64,000 bases of DNA from Salvelinus alpinus (GCF_045679555.1 NC_092091.1:92274190-92338189), one strand, 5' to 3'; shown: positions 58,801 to 62,645, numbered from the stretch's first letter. Numbers and translations: made by a program. The notes: generated by a model not told the origin, from the letters alone.

Positions 58801-59883
58801 TATTGGTCCCTTTTCAGGTTCAGATCACGGAAAGGAAGAGGGAACATGAAATGAACGTCCTGATTTGCTTTTCCCTCTGCCCAGTCAAGGATGACCTTCT
58901 GCACAGAGACTGTTTTTCCAATGCCAGCGATTCCTTTTGTCAGCACAGTTCTGATAGGTTTGTCTTGTCCAGGTAAAGGCTTGAAGATGTCGTTGCATTT
59001 GATTGGTGTCTCTTGTGTGGTTTGTTTCTTGGATGCCATCTCTATCTGTCTAACCTCATGTTCATTATTGAGCCCTCCACTTCCACCCTCTGTGATGTAG
59101 AGCTCTGTGTAGATGTCCTTGAACAGACTTTGGTTTCCATGGTGTCCAATTCCTTCAGATATGTGTTGATACTTGTGTTTCAGTTCAGCCTTAATGTCTT
59201 GTTGGACTGTCAGCAGAGTTTGACCTGTAGGAAAACAATGAGAGTTGGGACTCATAAGTTTGTGTGTGTGTTTTATAAGGTCCTTTGTACCGTTCTTTGT
59301 AATATTGTATGAAACACAGTCTTACTTCTTCTGTCCAGAAGGTTGTGTGTGATCTTTAATGCATCCTCACTGTCCAAACTCTCCACTTCCTTATTGTCAT
59401 CTGGTAATGGTTCCTGGCTGAAAGCAGGTGGCTGATCACTCTTCATTGATAGCAGGCTGGTTGTAGGTGACTCTGCTCTGGGCTTCTGGACACTGAACAA
59501 AACAGGGAGACAGATCACCTCATCAATATCACATCAATACCTCATCTACTTCATTTTAACAACTGTATATCGGAACTTCAAGAAGTTCTGATGTTTCTTT
59601 TAAAGCTACAGTCTGCAATTGGTAAATCCATTGTTGGCCTTTTAAATGAATGATGTAGACCTACAGTTAATGTAATGTGGGAACACTTTTCTCTTTAGTT
59701 TATATCTTTAAGATAACTGTATATTTTACATTTAATCTCTTACCTCTTAGAACTGGTGTCTTGAGTCATTTTAGAGGCAGTGGTCTCCTCTCTCCCCCCA
59801 GAGAGACTCATTTTAGAGGCAGTGGTCTCCTCCTCTCTCTCCCCAGAGAGACTCATTTTAGATGTAAGTCACAGCTCACTCAG
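12554..59883 (-). CDS. nlrp1-like: NLRP1-like inflammasome sensor: FISNA-NACHT-LRR-B30.2-FIIND-CARD, 19 coding exons
   Basis: Proposed exons, 5' to 3' on the minus strand: 59883-59744 (ATG at 59856), 59492-59326, 59224-57415, 57333-57160, 56880-56707, 28204-28031, 27953-27780, 27517-27344, 24135-24089, 23952-23385, 21866-21823, 21187-21150, 20516-20452, 20322-20108, 19923-19661, 19503-19378, 13827-13701, 13623-13594, 12954-12554. Every junction has an AG acceptor and GT donor, and coding lengths sum to 4,884 nt, one open frame of 1,627 residues. NLRP1 proteins sense pathogens or stress in the cytosol; cleavage in the FIIND frees a UPA-CARD fragment that nucleates an inflammasome and activates caspase-1. 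No PYD or CARD is seen at the N-terminus. The B30.2 between LRR and FIIND is absent from human NLRP1. The alternative is two adjacent genes, but in-phase joining across the B30.2-FIIND junction argues for one. The intron between exons 5 and 6 is 28.5 kb. Confidence 0.8.
13165..13275. repeat. Two-copy tandem duplication, about 53 bp
   Basis: Two copies of a unit containing GGGTCATTCAGAACCAG and GTCCTGGAGGAGATGTC in intron 18 of the NLRP1-like gene. Confidence 0.75.
13304..13556. repeat. Minisatellite, 36-bp unit, about 7 copies
   Basis: Tandem unit beginning CTAGTCCAGGTCCTACAGTA in intron 18. The unit is a multiple of three, which explains a spurious open frame on the minus strand. Confidence 0.9.
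13828..13921. repeat. GA-rich microsatellite at the exon 17 acceptor
   Basis: A GAGCGA/GAGA tract. On the minus strand it is a CT tract running directly into the CTCCAG acceptor of exon 17. Confidence 0.85.
14163..14727. repeat. Minisatellite, 34-bp unit, about 16-17 copies
   Basis: Tandem unit containing CTCTGGGCTGCTTGAACCGT. The array abuts the LINE reverse transcriptase and expands a segment encoding QAAQRLLY of that protein. Confidence 0.9.
14664..14972 (-). pseudogene. LINE reverse transcriptase fragment (YADD)
   Basis: A 102-residue open frame containing [13 protein letters not shown], the RT active-site motif, then a region with [12 protein letters not shown], typical of Tx1/L1-type ORF2. 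It ends in repeated codons of the 34-bp minisatellite. The fragment is part of the decayed LINE and not functional. Confidence 0.75.
15650..16252. repeat. Minisatellite, about 67-bp unit, about 9 copies
   Basis: Tandem unit containing GATCAGATACATACAACCTG and TGCACCGACACCACC. On the minus strand the unit encodes GGVGAAR.DRLYVS, so it derives from the end of the LINE endonuclease. Confidence 0.9.
16182..16790 (-). pseudogene. LINE AP-endonuclease fragment
   Basis: Two overlapping minus-strand frames carry the endonuclease of the decayed LINE. The first holds [12 protein letters not shown] (catalytic Glu region) and [11 protein letters not shown]; the second, after a frameshift near 16,555, holds [12 protein letters not shown] and ends at ARLDRLYVS. 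The order and motifs match an APE-type nuclease of Tx1/L1 elements. The frameshift and the minisatellite at its end make it non-functional. Confidence 0.7.
16955..18165. repeat. Minisatellite, about 78-bp unit, about 15 copies
   Basis: The unit contains CATCTCCACTACCTGGGAGA and encodes, on the minus strand, a 26-residue repeat with the pattern [19 protein letters not shown]. Most units keep a length divisible by three, giving a long open frame (17,221-18,402). It lies in the linker between the LINE zinc-knuckle and endonuclease regions. Confidence 0.88.
18972..19284. repeat. Minisatellite, 44-48-bp unit, about 6-7 copies
   Basis: Tandem unit containing CAATACCCAGCATGCACCAA and CACTCGCTCATA. 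It is followed by an AGACAGAG microsatellite to about 19,318, close to exon 16. Confidence 0.88.
19378..21866 (-). CDS. nlrp1-like: NLRP1-like gene, exons 11-16 (linker and FIIND ZU5-UPA)
   Basis: Exon 11 (21823-21866) repeats the DHGGEC linker. Exon 12 (21150-21187) encodes PQSCKTCDH. Exon 13 (20452-20516) encodes [10 protein letters not shown]. Exon 14 (20108-20322) carries the FIIND core with [17 protein letters not shown] and [10 protein letters not shown]. Exon 15 (19661-19923) holds the autoprocessing site: Phe1352 (19805-19807) and Ser1353 (19802-19804) in HPKFSAISL, with His1326 (19883-19885) exactly 27 residues before the Ser, the spacing I recall for human CARD8. Exon 16 (19378-19503) continues the UPA. 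FIIND autocleavage yields two non-covalently bound fragments; release of the C-terminal one triggers the inflammasome. Confidence 0.85.
20782..21102. repeat. Minisatellite, 83-bp unit, about 4 copies
   Basis: Tandem unit containing CAGAACACAGGACTGTCTAT and ATGAATGGTTGGTCA. It lies in the intron between exons 12 and 13. Confidence 0.9.
22106..22570. repeat. Minisatellite, about 62-bp unit, about 7 copies
   Basis: Tandem unit containing ACAGAGAGGCTGTTCTATTT and TGCCCTCTAGTGGTTAGAG. It lies in the intron between exons 10 and 11. Confidence 0.9.
22614..23333. repeat. Minisatellite, about 53-bp unit, about 14 copies
   Basis: Tandem unit containing CATTAAAACACACCACTACT and CTGTCTGTAGGTCCAACAG. 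It lies in the same intron and ends 50 bases from the B30.2 exon donor. Confidence 0.9.
23385..24135 (-). CDS. nlrp1-like: NLRP1-like gene, exons 9-10 (linker and B30.2/PRY-SPRY)
   Basis: Exon 9 (24089-24135, 47 nt) encodes the linker [15 protein letters not shown] found before B30.2 in fish NLRs. Exon 10 (23385-23952, 568 nt) encodes residues about 1003-1192. PRY starts at [20 protein letters not shown] includes the GRYYWEVE block and the YPGFGVYSF end. B30.2 is a protein-interaction domain that often contacts pathogen or host ligands. In many fish NLRs it is the last domain, but here the exon ends CAGAG|GTGAGT and joins in phase to more exons. An in-frame TGA follows the donor at once, so intron retention would end the protein after B30.2. 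Confidence 0.88.
24229..24768. repeat. Minisatellite, exactly 60-bp unit, 9 copies
   Basis: Highly uniform units containing GAGACATACAGGTATTCTAT. Because 60 is a multiple of three, both strands are open across the whole array. It lies in the intron between exons 8 and 9. Confidence 0.93.
25051..26844 (-). pseudogene. Tc1 transposase, broken by frameshift and LTR insertion
   Basis: The ATG at 26,842-26,844 opens [13 protein letters not shown]; a frameshift follows near 26,808. The main part (26,141-26,800) has the paired helix-turn-helix DNA-binding region and the first catalytic Asp in [10 protein letters not shown]. The reading then enters the solo LTR. The C-terminal part (25,051-25,416) carries the second Asp in [10 protein letters not shown] and the Glu in [10 protein letters not shown], completing a DD34E triad. 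Without the frameshift and insertion the length fits the usual 340-residue family. This copy cannot make active enzyme. Confidence 0.88.
25457..26228. mobile_element. Solo LTR inserted in the Tc1 transposase
   Basis: The insert begins TGTCGTAGC and ends CCACGACA, so it has TG...CA ends with a six-base inverted repeat. It is flanked by AGTG at 25,453-25,456 and 26,229-26,232, a 4-bp target duplication. A TATAAAA box lies near 26,040. The 772-bp sequence has no coding frame of note. It differs from the LTRs of the large retrovirus in this window. Confidence 0.85.
27344..28204 (-). CDS. nlrp1-like: NLRP1-like gene, exons 6-8 (last three LRR exons)
   Basis: Three 174-nt exons (28031-28204, 27780-27953, 27344-27517) continue the LRR array in the same phase after the 28.5-kb intron. 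Exon 6 closely resembles exons 4 and 5, so the array was split by minisatellite growth and insertions. Exon 7 has the pattern [16 protein letters not shown]. Exon 8 encodes a more divergent capping repeat ending [10 protein letters not shown] 95-bp tandem duplication at about 27,650-27,780 copies the 3' end and splice donor of exon 7. Confidence 0.88.
27650..27780. repeat. 95-bp tandem duplication of the 3' end of LRR exon 7
   Basis: The segment TGTACTTACCCCAGTTTGTG and following bases occurs at about 27,676 and again at about 27,771, including the splice donor. The left copy is a partial exon with no acceptor. Confidence 0.85.
28205..28631. other. Intron sequence with probable interspersed-repeat fragment
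   Basis: The stretch 28,330-28,555, with GAGGCCTAACAGGGTTTTAT and ACCAGTGGGTCTTGCGACGG, reads like a fragment of a common salmonid repeat. I could not assign a family. Confidence 0.35.
28632..31338. repeat. Giant 34/40-bp minisatellite, block 1
   Basis: Tandem units of 34 bp containing GGTCTAGATTTAACAGGCCT alternate with 40-bp units that carry an extra TACAGG. Higher-order patterns of several units are visible. The block ends exactly at the retrovirus 3' LTR. Confidence 0.95.
31339..32038 (-). repeat. 3' LTR of the endogenous retrovirus
   Basis: The 700-bp LTR reads TGTCGTGGAAAATC at its left edge and ends TTACTACTACA on the plus strand. It is nearly identical to the right LTR. The polypurine tract lies just beyond its right edge (32,039-32,050). 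Confidence 0.92.
32039..32730 (-). other. Retroviral non-coding region between env and the 3' LTR
   Basis: AT-rich sequence with no sizeable frame. It contains a short internal duplication near 32,155-32,270 (AACCAACTAGACCAAACATC twice) and begins with the polypurine tract. Confidence 0.5.
32731..34546. repeat. TTAA-flanked interspersed repeat nested in the retrovirus
   Basis: The sequence between TTAA at about 32,726 and TTAA at about 34,547 starts CCTTTTGTCAATAGGGGG and ends GGCAGTAAAAG. It shares blocks with the repeat at 2,950-3,745 in part-inverted order. TTAA flanks suggest a piggyBac-like non-autonomous element. No transposase frame was seen. If correct, it entered after or with the retrovirus. 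Confidence 0.5.
34575..37520 (-). CDS. env: Retroviral envelope polyprotein (Env), intact
   Basis: The 981-codon frame overlaps the end of pol in another frame and is probably reached by splicing, so its true start may lie downstream of the first ATG. A hydrophobic stretch [11 protein letters not shown] near residues 80-100 can act as a signal anchor. A furin-type RVKR at 654-657 (35,550-35,561) separates surface and transmembrane subunits. A gamma-type CX6CC motif lies near residues 756-764, after an immunosuppressive-like region. The membrane span is near 815-840. No clearly hydrophobic fusion peptide follows directly after the cleavage site. The last roughly 130 residues form a long Cys/His-rich tail with 13 Cys, not usual for such proteins. 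No stop or frameshift is seen. Confidence 0.88.
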   Translation of the reverse strand: MRTQRMLIHQAGARGEQEQRKRSKHQGGVKKMADQIQAKIRRVHQLKISEEVPGENSLNRKGTNNQSFLRYGQRAQKWGGVTCLLLLMTYLLWQTSLIEALHNGIPKYHLQNGNISSLKLIPFQMKAQSGLRREPQGKKEEEKPHKRGKGISPQLTFQLLKGPPNKQLKLEWQKKDIDIAKIIMNTSTVTTDSHTIKKYGGSRKRREESAEQLKKTDKVRISVPPQLITETGEQKTISIKRIRPLPEIAFCGWTHHQTKGEVIWDPKGCDLTLTKEVDEWVLTMNQIEPVEGEDLIVEITRTRLTKGSSTTVIRIGPTPIPKQEEPVITKTTTTVETAARIIAVTTKVPSIAINKQSNVPTKKPEASEPKGFFTGIWNFLKNTNNLPREKDNVTPTDALTPELYKDKSLKKLVGNEWYEWAQYTAMKLKWTNCLLCAPSPLTELVVVPSPYDYKDCADFNKNFCHLSRPERPYCPAECLSYLGNPYYHQYYNQTGWGKWCKELDIRMEVQKLEVPHKYRIDYQQTYECFNSTKGQNGMGKFKGQCEITWHLTTDTTWNADTPRRATYQAAGSWVGKIVIHDSCQNQTLALPLIAPYEEQTKVVADFFWICGGKRLRATLPKGWTGLCARVRLIQQITITEWDPSDARQLNTKNRVKREYESDPKVYLDAIGQPRGVPNEYKARDEIKSGFESIFLWITPNKNLEWINYIYYNQQRFINYTDSALTALGEQVQATSKMTWQNRQALNWLLAEKGGVCVMFGDDCCTFLPNNTGSFAIAMAKLKGLRAEVKANAGFDSHVWDWLDLTLGKWGAMFARMAIVLGGGLLALGIVFCCVLPLVKSLVVQTTVKQMSVRSADPPVIINPVPGSPGHYTNKYGKLCNAVGGPLDCPFGNPNCLYGVMPGGGYACHDFSKDGLPVYAVFPNSDECLLVHVHKECHLRRKCKWCTKFNVEGHDHHGDPVFCAKCQRGDCRICQDEDCAPM
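37027..41646 (-). CDS. pol: Retroviral Pol (protease, RT, RNase H, integrase), read through from gag
   Basis: The frame continues directly from gag after a UAG at 41,647-41,649 and is open for 1,539 codons. In order: retropepsin with [11 protein letters not shown] and LLGRDAL; reverse transcriptase with [18 protein letters not shown] and the active site QYVDDLL; RNase H with FVDGSCF, AELQAL, YTDSAYA and [10 protein letters not shown]; integrase with an HHCC finger (HDVDH...CEICAKN) and a D, D, E core ([22 protein letters not shown]). A C-terminal tail of about 160 residues, rich in Pro, Glu and Ser, overlaps env. All catalytic residues are present. It would be made only as a Gag-Pol fusion. 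Confidence 0.93.
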   Translation of the reverse strand, partial: GCPGNPKGEGQFPIITTRADQEPILQVQIENRGTPMMIDTGATYTCVSPNYASHLPMSGKYAKTIGFSGNTQLIPMTAPVRLTTDGKSVTIPILVSDHTPVNLLGRDALCKLGLQIKCSPDGVIIEKTGLQLPVMGTEGTANVYWLGGIEADVDRTVRKWGKFIQAQIPKAVRAKSEYHCTMQFDPHLDPLLEQLWVMGAYGRKAPIMSQIIVIGKQGAAMDVMDGDGSEFVKTWFNVSDSVPHITLLVNQGYTSKDLGSMMKEVGKQKWDKTDNPLIFHSKDKSFIKIVTTTMLIGDPREVEVSAGQQVVLGEGIGLISELRAEMEKTIPTEVWSQHDTDVGLVKSASPVSVKIKPNAILPWKTQYPMKPEAEEGIRLTIEGLLRAGVLIEMPSDCNTPLLPVLKADGKKWRLVHDLRAVNDIVQDCPAEVPNPHTLLTNVPPEAKYFTVIDLCGAFFSIPLAEECRHLFAFRYRGKTLSYTRTPQGFKDSPHFFNQILRADLEELMLDGTLIQYVDDLLICASTLEQCHSDSLKVLQRLAEGGHKVSKTKLQYCQPQVEYLGRTIAHGTKAIAPGQLEGISKAPLPQTVAQMMTFLGMTGFSSDWIEEYVVKTAPLRDMMKEAGQLNLRARLDWNTDALVAFETLKTEMQTAPALATPDYTKPFLLYVANRCNNYAAAVLMQETCSGRKKQPIAYYSSKLDPVAQGYPPCYQGLAALHYAYDKASTITMGYPVIISTHHKIVELIEQGKFVLTNARTMDYMSLLTYPDVLIKRCNTVNPAERIPFDFEGEAHDCVAEALTFTKLRPDLESIPLIGQEGYDLESYFVDGSCFKDYTGTHAGFAVVKQKGKAFTEEILEHCPQPCSAQLAELQALTAACGLGRGKTVNIYTDSAYAHGVCHLFGAVWKQRGFRKSDGTPIQHHAQIVKLMTALMYPRKLAIIKCQAHKKGNDFVIRGNNAADEAAKRASKCIVPILIAPLMDMVAIAPITSPAELIQIQARAGITEQNTWLQRGASVDRHGIWRTHDGAILATTTLLTLLINDAHDVDHCARGEVIRKIKKQGFWSPYLQATVDEILSKCEICAKNNIRKGIATPIGHIPVPEGPFRHIVMDYVDMIKPIRGKRYMLVIIDRFSRWVEAVPSVDQGSGTVIKFLSTEVIPRFGIPSEISSDNGSAFIQKVVKTIIQQLRMKQRLGCVYHPQSQGMVERVNGFLKNKITKICRSTGLNWVDALPLALMSCRMETNRNTHLSPHEMLTGRPMPIPMLGGLYKGPSLDILQSELKSYVMYLTKIHKAIYSQEKKTVPEPGPEGPLPVIPGDLVYVRVFRRKWDQPRREGPYEVATATKTAVQVKGSKTWYHLNHCTRVPTEKRIQPHRDENTEDADTPGGSPGGAGAEETIKTPGRSQENGRPDTSQDTTSASIKDLRRSTRGKQSKQERDKQPKLPQVWSESPEMGGSNMPATPDDIPAVADLFDRSPPQWDPEVPPAEWEHLFPEIDTLPDESPVRPEEGASGEERGREASQEREGDFPTIDFSTLEGSP
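41647..43641 (-). CDS. gag: Retroviral Gag polyprotein, intact, ending in UAG
   Basis: The 664-residue frame starts [10 protein letters not shown] and ends NQQN before UAG. A PPPY late-domain motif lies near residue 115 ([10 protein letters not shown]). A long acidic and coiled-coil-like stretch covers about 195-265. A capsid-like region follows, then a single CCHC zinc knuckle near residue 600 ([14 protein letters not shown]) and a Gln/Asn/Pro-rich end. There is no Gly at position 2, so N-myristoylation is not expected, unlike murine leukaemia virus. An in-frame stop lies just upstream of the ATG, supporting this start. The UAG is followed by GGA, the same context as in gammaretroviruses that suppress this stop. 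Confidence 0.92.
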   Translation of the reverse strand: MNRTPVEILGARHPLSKKEIIKTSIKWEKRTRKLNTKWPAVGTLDVSVCEEMETLIKNHKPNDKKQKRRNKRERENEILKMFKEEGSGLLKSMKTAREMLKKDDKTMKMKNEWMPNPPPYFNGQFPMIKGHLDIQGEIDLTDGEERAEPEAACASYYSTEKDQRKTTKDSRIEGDGFNCYGGLRKALAALETARVDKELSEEEEEDSDRQYRDRLEEEGQLLGQKIDKELGLLKSNLEESKRRLEKQEKARARSTNKDLTDELVENYPRARREGSRKESGFYGKQCPILIKGDQGHYTPWATQDLEGLVVRLPDLHEGAGKWIRTFEEHTVGKLLAVGDIRALLARVTSMHTMGEIMQDGGIDGTDGGVINDGLLFDRYRPAIWRALRETYPTKVDPKALRGGIIGDTENPATYLHGQLKRWRMETEQDPEGNELMTTMFRNSIIEAMPQPVRRRLEDVVGLTSKPYREFCDYVVHAVEKHRKDEQRQIDQGKDIQRRLTLLQLDELTNKGKKKVQAVVTTPGPEMGTMAAVSPGEPQLFGPGRAQVLPAPPVVNVYTQPPIWNGGKKQQKTVQFDKSKGSVDSRGPPGTCWGCRQTGHNRRECPTRPWQNRTEGNRNSRSPPTNNTPNFQQNQNGWNQNNDWRGNPNQPSGPVNTWSGPNQQN
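43642..45932 (-). other. Retroviral leader (2.3 kb) between 5' LTR and gag
   Basis: No substantial coding frame. Next to the 5' LTR the minus strand reads TTGGCGAGCTGGTCC, the place expected for a tRNA primer-binding site; I could not name the tRNA. Three direct repeats of about 138 bp lie at 44,640-45,060. The leader is unusually long for a simple retrovirus. Confidence 0.6.
44640..45060. repeat. About 138-bp tandem repeat in the retroviral leader, three partial copies
   Basis: The block TTGAACGCCGCACAATCGGG recurs at 44,672, 44,811 and 44,948. Each copy also has GCGGTAAC.ATGAAATATT. Candidate packaging or RNA-export element; function unknown. Confidence 0.85.
45933..46631 (-). repeat. 5' LTR of the endogenous retrovirus
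   Basis: The 699-bp LTR differs from the left one at about six positions, all within roughly the first 110 bases of the plus-strand reading. Its right edge abuts CAGG and the minisatellite. Confidence 0.92.
46632..49910. repeat. Giant 34/40-bp minisatellite, block 2
   Basis: Same unit as block 1, split from it by the retrovirus. A higher-order repeat of roughly 1.1-1.2 kb is visible: the run with GTTAGAGAA variants near 46,780 recurs near 47,490, 48,060 and 48,740. Confidence 0.95.
49911..54889 (+). mobile_element. L2-type LINE with 2A peptide, nearly full length, in the minisatellite
   Basis: The insertion starts ATGAATCCAAGATGGCGTAG and ends in a 20-base polyA at 54,870-54,889. The bases AACAG before it are repeated after the polyA, a likely short target duplication. 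A GC-rich leader of about 1.3 kb precedes the coding region (51,220-54,514). The 3' tail with AACTTGTTCTCAACTAGCCT and TTAAATAAAGGTG is shared with many salmonid L2-type elements. The clade call is from domain style and tail, not an alignment. Confidence 0.88.
51220..54514 (+). pseudogene. LINE ORF2: 2A peptide, endonuclease and reverse transcriptase, with three lesions
   Basis: The first part (51,220-51,660) is a hydrophobic N-terminal region followed by the 2A motif GDVEVNPGP (51,613-51,639), which causes ribosome skipping in translation. A TAA at 51,658 stops this copy. The endonuclease continues in the same frame ([19 protein letters not shown]) until a frameshift near 51,820, then after another TAA at 51,962 runs on in the frame open to 54,514. 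That 818-residue part has the endonuclease end ([17 protein letters not shown]), and RT motifs [21 protein letters not shown] and [10 protein letters not shown]. Few lesions suggest a rather young but inactive copy. Confidence 0.88.
54890..56201. repeat. Giant 34/40-bp minisatellite, block 3
   Basis: Same units as blocks 1 and 2. Without the two insertions the three blocks form one array of about 7.3 kb. Confidence 0.95.
56202..56706. other. Intron sequence before LRR exon 5
   Basis: AT-rich intron. The last 250 bases resemble 57,000-57,150, as expected from duplication of the LRR exon with its flank. No gene is seen. Confidence 0.5.
56707..57333 (-). CDS. nlrp1-like: NLRP1-like gene, exons 4-5 (first two LRR exons)
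   Basis: Two exons of exactly 174 nt each (57160-57333 and 56707-56880) encode the NLR-type ribonuclease-inhibitor-like LRR pattern: a CNL or CGL-type start, then [20 protein letters not shown]. Both have acceptors ending CTCCAG and donors GTGAGT. They and the intron between them are near-duplicates (56,460-56,650 resembles 57,000-57,110), so the pair arose by exon duplication. LRRs usually hold the sensor inactive or bind ligand. Confidence 0.9.
57415..59224 (-). CDS. nlrp1-like: NLRP1-like gene, exon 3 (FISNA and NACHT)
   Basis: This 1,810-nt exon has an acceptor ending TTTTCCTACAG and a donor CACT|GTAAGT. In the assembled protein it covers residues 94-697. FISNA spans about 96-165 ([19 protein letters not shown] start), the fish-specific domain before NACHT. 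Walker A GIAGIGKT is at 191-198 and Walker [10 protein letters not shown] at 263-271. The winged-helix and NACHT-associated helical regions follow. NACHT binds and hydrolyses ATP to drive oligomerisation. The single large exon is typical of fish NLRs. It has no internal stop, and the catalytic motifs are intact. Confidence 0.92.
59326..59883 (-). CDS. nlrp1-like: NLRP1-like gene, exons 1-2 (N-terminal region)
   Basis: Exon 1 (59744-59883) follows an acceptor ending ATTGTAG, so a non-coding exon must lie upstream. The ATG at 59856 opens two tandem [12 protein letters not shown] repeats followed by MTQDTSSK. Exon 2 (59326-59492, 167 nt) encodes a Ser-Pro-rich segment including [16 protein letters not shown], common in fish NLRs. 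Lengths of 113 and 167 coding nt leave phase 1, which the NACHT exon accepts. No death-fold domain is visible. Confidence 0.8.
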
Positions 59884-60002
59884 CTACAATATGAAATAAC
59901 AGAACAGTCAATATTTCTGAACATTGTTGAAGAACCATAAACAATGACAACACTTTTTCTATCTATGGTCAAAGAGTACAATCAGCGACTTCATATTCTA
60001 TT

Positions 60003-60235
60003 CAAACATACACAGTCCAATATGTTATTAAACATACACAGTCCAATATGTTATTAAACATAAACAGTCCAATATGTTATAAAACATACACAGTCCAATA
60101 TGTTATTAAACATACACAGTCCAATATGTTATTAAACATACACAGTCCAATATGTTATTAAACATACACAGTCCAATATGTTATTAAACATACACAGTCC
60201 AATATGTTATTAAACATACACAATCCAATAAGCTA
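60003..60235. repeat. Minisatellite, 26-bp unit, about 9 copies
   Basis: Tandem unit containing ACATACACAGTCCAATATGT, just upstream of NLRP1-like exon 1. Confidence 0.92.
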
Positions 60236-60248
60236 TTATTTTGAATTG

Positions 60249-61206
60249 ACTTGGATCCCCTGACTCCATAACAACAGCTAGTCTACCTGGTTGGATCCCC
60301 TGACTCCATAACAACAGCTAGTCTAACTGGTTGGATCCCCTGACTCCATAACAACAGCTAGTCTACCTGGTTGGATCCCCTGACTCCATAACAACAGCTA
60401 GTCTACCTGGTTGGATCCCCTGACTCCATAACAGCAGCTAGTCTACCTGGTTGGATCCCCTGACTCCATAACAACAGCTAGTCTACCTGGTTGGATCCCC
60501 TGACTCCATAACAACAGCTAGTCTACCTGGTTGGATCCCCTGACTCCATAACAACAGCTAGTCTACCTGGTTGGATCCCCTGACTCCATAACAACAGCTA
60601 GTCTACCTGGTTGGATCCCCTGACTCCATAACAACAGCTAGTCTACCTGGTTGGATCCCCTGACTCCATAACAACAGCTAGTCTACCTGGTTGGATCCCC
60701 TGACTCCATAACAACAGCTAGTCTACCTGGTTGGATCCCCTGACTCCATAACAGCAGCTAGTCTACCTGGTTGGATCCCCTGACTCCATAACAACAGCTA
60801 GTCTACCTGGTTGGATCCCCTGACTCCATAACAACAGCTAGTCTACCTGGTTGGATCCCCTGACTCCATAACAACAGCTAGTCTACCTGGTTGGATCCCC
60901 TGACTCCATAACAACAGCTAGTCTACCTGGTTGGATCCCCTGACTCCATAACAACAGCTAGTCTACCTGGTTGGATCCCCTGACTCCATAACAACAGCTA
61001 GTCTACCTGGTTGGATCCCCTGACTCCATAACAACAGCTAGTCTACCTGGTTGGATCCCCTGACTCCATAACAACAGCTAGTCTACCTGGTTGGATCCCC
61101 TCACTCCATAACAACAGCTAGTCTACCTGGTTGGATCCCCTCACTCCATAACAACAGCTAGTCTACCTGGTTGGATCCCCTCACTCCATAACAACAGCTA
61201 GTCTAC
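60249..61206. repeat. Minisatellite, 40-bp unit, about 24 copies
   Basis: Very uniform unit containing GGATCCCCTGACTCCATAAC and CAGCTAGTCTACCTGG. It lies between the likely promoter region and exon 1 of the NLRP1-like gene. Confidence 0.95.
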
Positions 61207-61496
61207 ATGGGCTCCACACACAACTAGAATACATTACAGACATCTACTTTACATTGAAAGACGGTAGTAGACATTATAATGTGCAATCAATCGCCTATAA
61301 CAACTACTCTATACCTCATAGCCTATAACATCACATATTAATTTGGCTAATCAATATAAATCAACATATAAGCCTCAAATGATTATTCTTGAAAGTTAAA
61401 ATCAGTATTGTAATAACTTCACATTTATGCGGATGTTTTACCCCCCAAATCACCTCTCTGTACAATAGTCTAAGTTCTCAAACACTTTTCTATATT

Positions 61497-61570
61497 AAAT
61501 TGTAAAAAGCTACAAACCTCATAACATGTTTCTTCGACCGTTATTTCTATACTTCCTTATAAAATGTTGA
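61497..61570 (-). promoter_or_regulatory. Candidate TATA box and non-coding first exon of the NLRP1-like gene (copy 1)
   Basis: On the minus strand TTTTATAAGG (61,557-61,564) is followed about 50 bases later by ATGAG|GTTTGTAG, a possible splice donor. The coding exon at 59,883 begins with an acceptor, so a non-coding exon must lie upstream, and this is the best candidate seen. Equivalent TATA-like sites are at 62,550-62,557 and 63,543-63,550. No experimental support. Confidence 0.35.
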
Positions 61571-61652
61571 CTAATTCCCATTTCAACACAGTGGGCGGGT
61601 TCAACACGTATAGGTTTGTATATTATACGTTCATATTTATGTAACATTAAGT

Positions 61653-61785
61653 CCCCTAACCCGCACGACGCTGGGCCAAATTGTGCGCAGCCCTATGGGT
61701 CTCCAGATCACGGACGGTTACAGCCCGCGATCGAACCCGGGTATGTAGTGATGCAGTGTTTTAGACCGATGCGCCACTCGGGAGC
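61653..61785 (-). mobile_element. tRNA-derived SINE (copy 1)
   Basis: On the minus strand the unit begins with a tRNA-like head: an A-box-like GAGTGGCGCATCGGTCTA and a B-box GGGTTCGATCG, then a body with GCGCACAATTTGGCCCAGCG. TTAAGT occurs at both edges (61,647-61,652 and 61,786-61,791) as target duplication. It lacks a long LINE-derived tail, so it is short or truncated. Confidence 0.82.
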
Positions 61786-62645
61786 TTAAGTTAAAATAGC
61801 TGACAGATATTTCTTCCTAACCCTTTAAGAGAATACAGCCTACACACCATCATTTCTTGTTATGGTTTAATAGTTGCCTACAAGGTGATACGCATTGCTT
61901 TGTTATGCAAGAAAATGTCAAAAAATCGAAACATTGGTTTGTCTGGCAAGTACGTTTGATTGTTGAGCTGGGGTGTACTACTTAGAGCACACCGTACCAA
62001 ACCGTTGCAAAACGTTTTGGAACGACAACGAGTTTCAAATTCAGGTAATTCAGAGCCGGACCGACTTTTGGGAACCATGATTTAGTCAACATTTACATCG
62101 TTTATGTGCCAATTTGTTGCATGTCACTTTTACTTGACCGATTTGACGAGACGGACTAGTTTCTTTAGCGACATATTTACACATTTCCGATGCACGTCTT
62201 CTTTCGGGAATTGAAACAACGCAAAGTGTCGACTGTGTTGGGGATCACGCGGATAGCAAATCACGATAATGTGCTATCAATCGCCTATAACAACAACTCT
62301 ATACCTCATAGCCTATAACATCACATCATATTAATTAGGATAATCAATATGAATCAACATATAAGCCTACAATTATTATTCTTGAAAGTTGAAATCAGTA
62401 TTGTAATAACTTCACAATTCTGTGGATGTTTTACCCCCCAAATCACCTCTCTGTACAATAGTCTAAGTTCTCAAACACTTTTCTATATTAAATTGTAAAA
62501 AGCTACAAACCTCATAACATGTTTCTTCGACCGTTATTTCTCTACTTCCTTATAAAATGTTGACTAATTCCCATTTCAACACAGTGGGCGGGTTCAACAC
62601 GTATAGGTTTGTATATTATACGTTCATATTTATGTAACATTAAGT

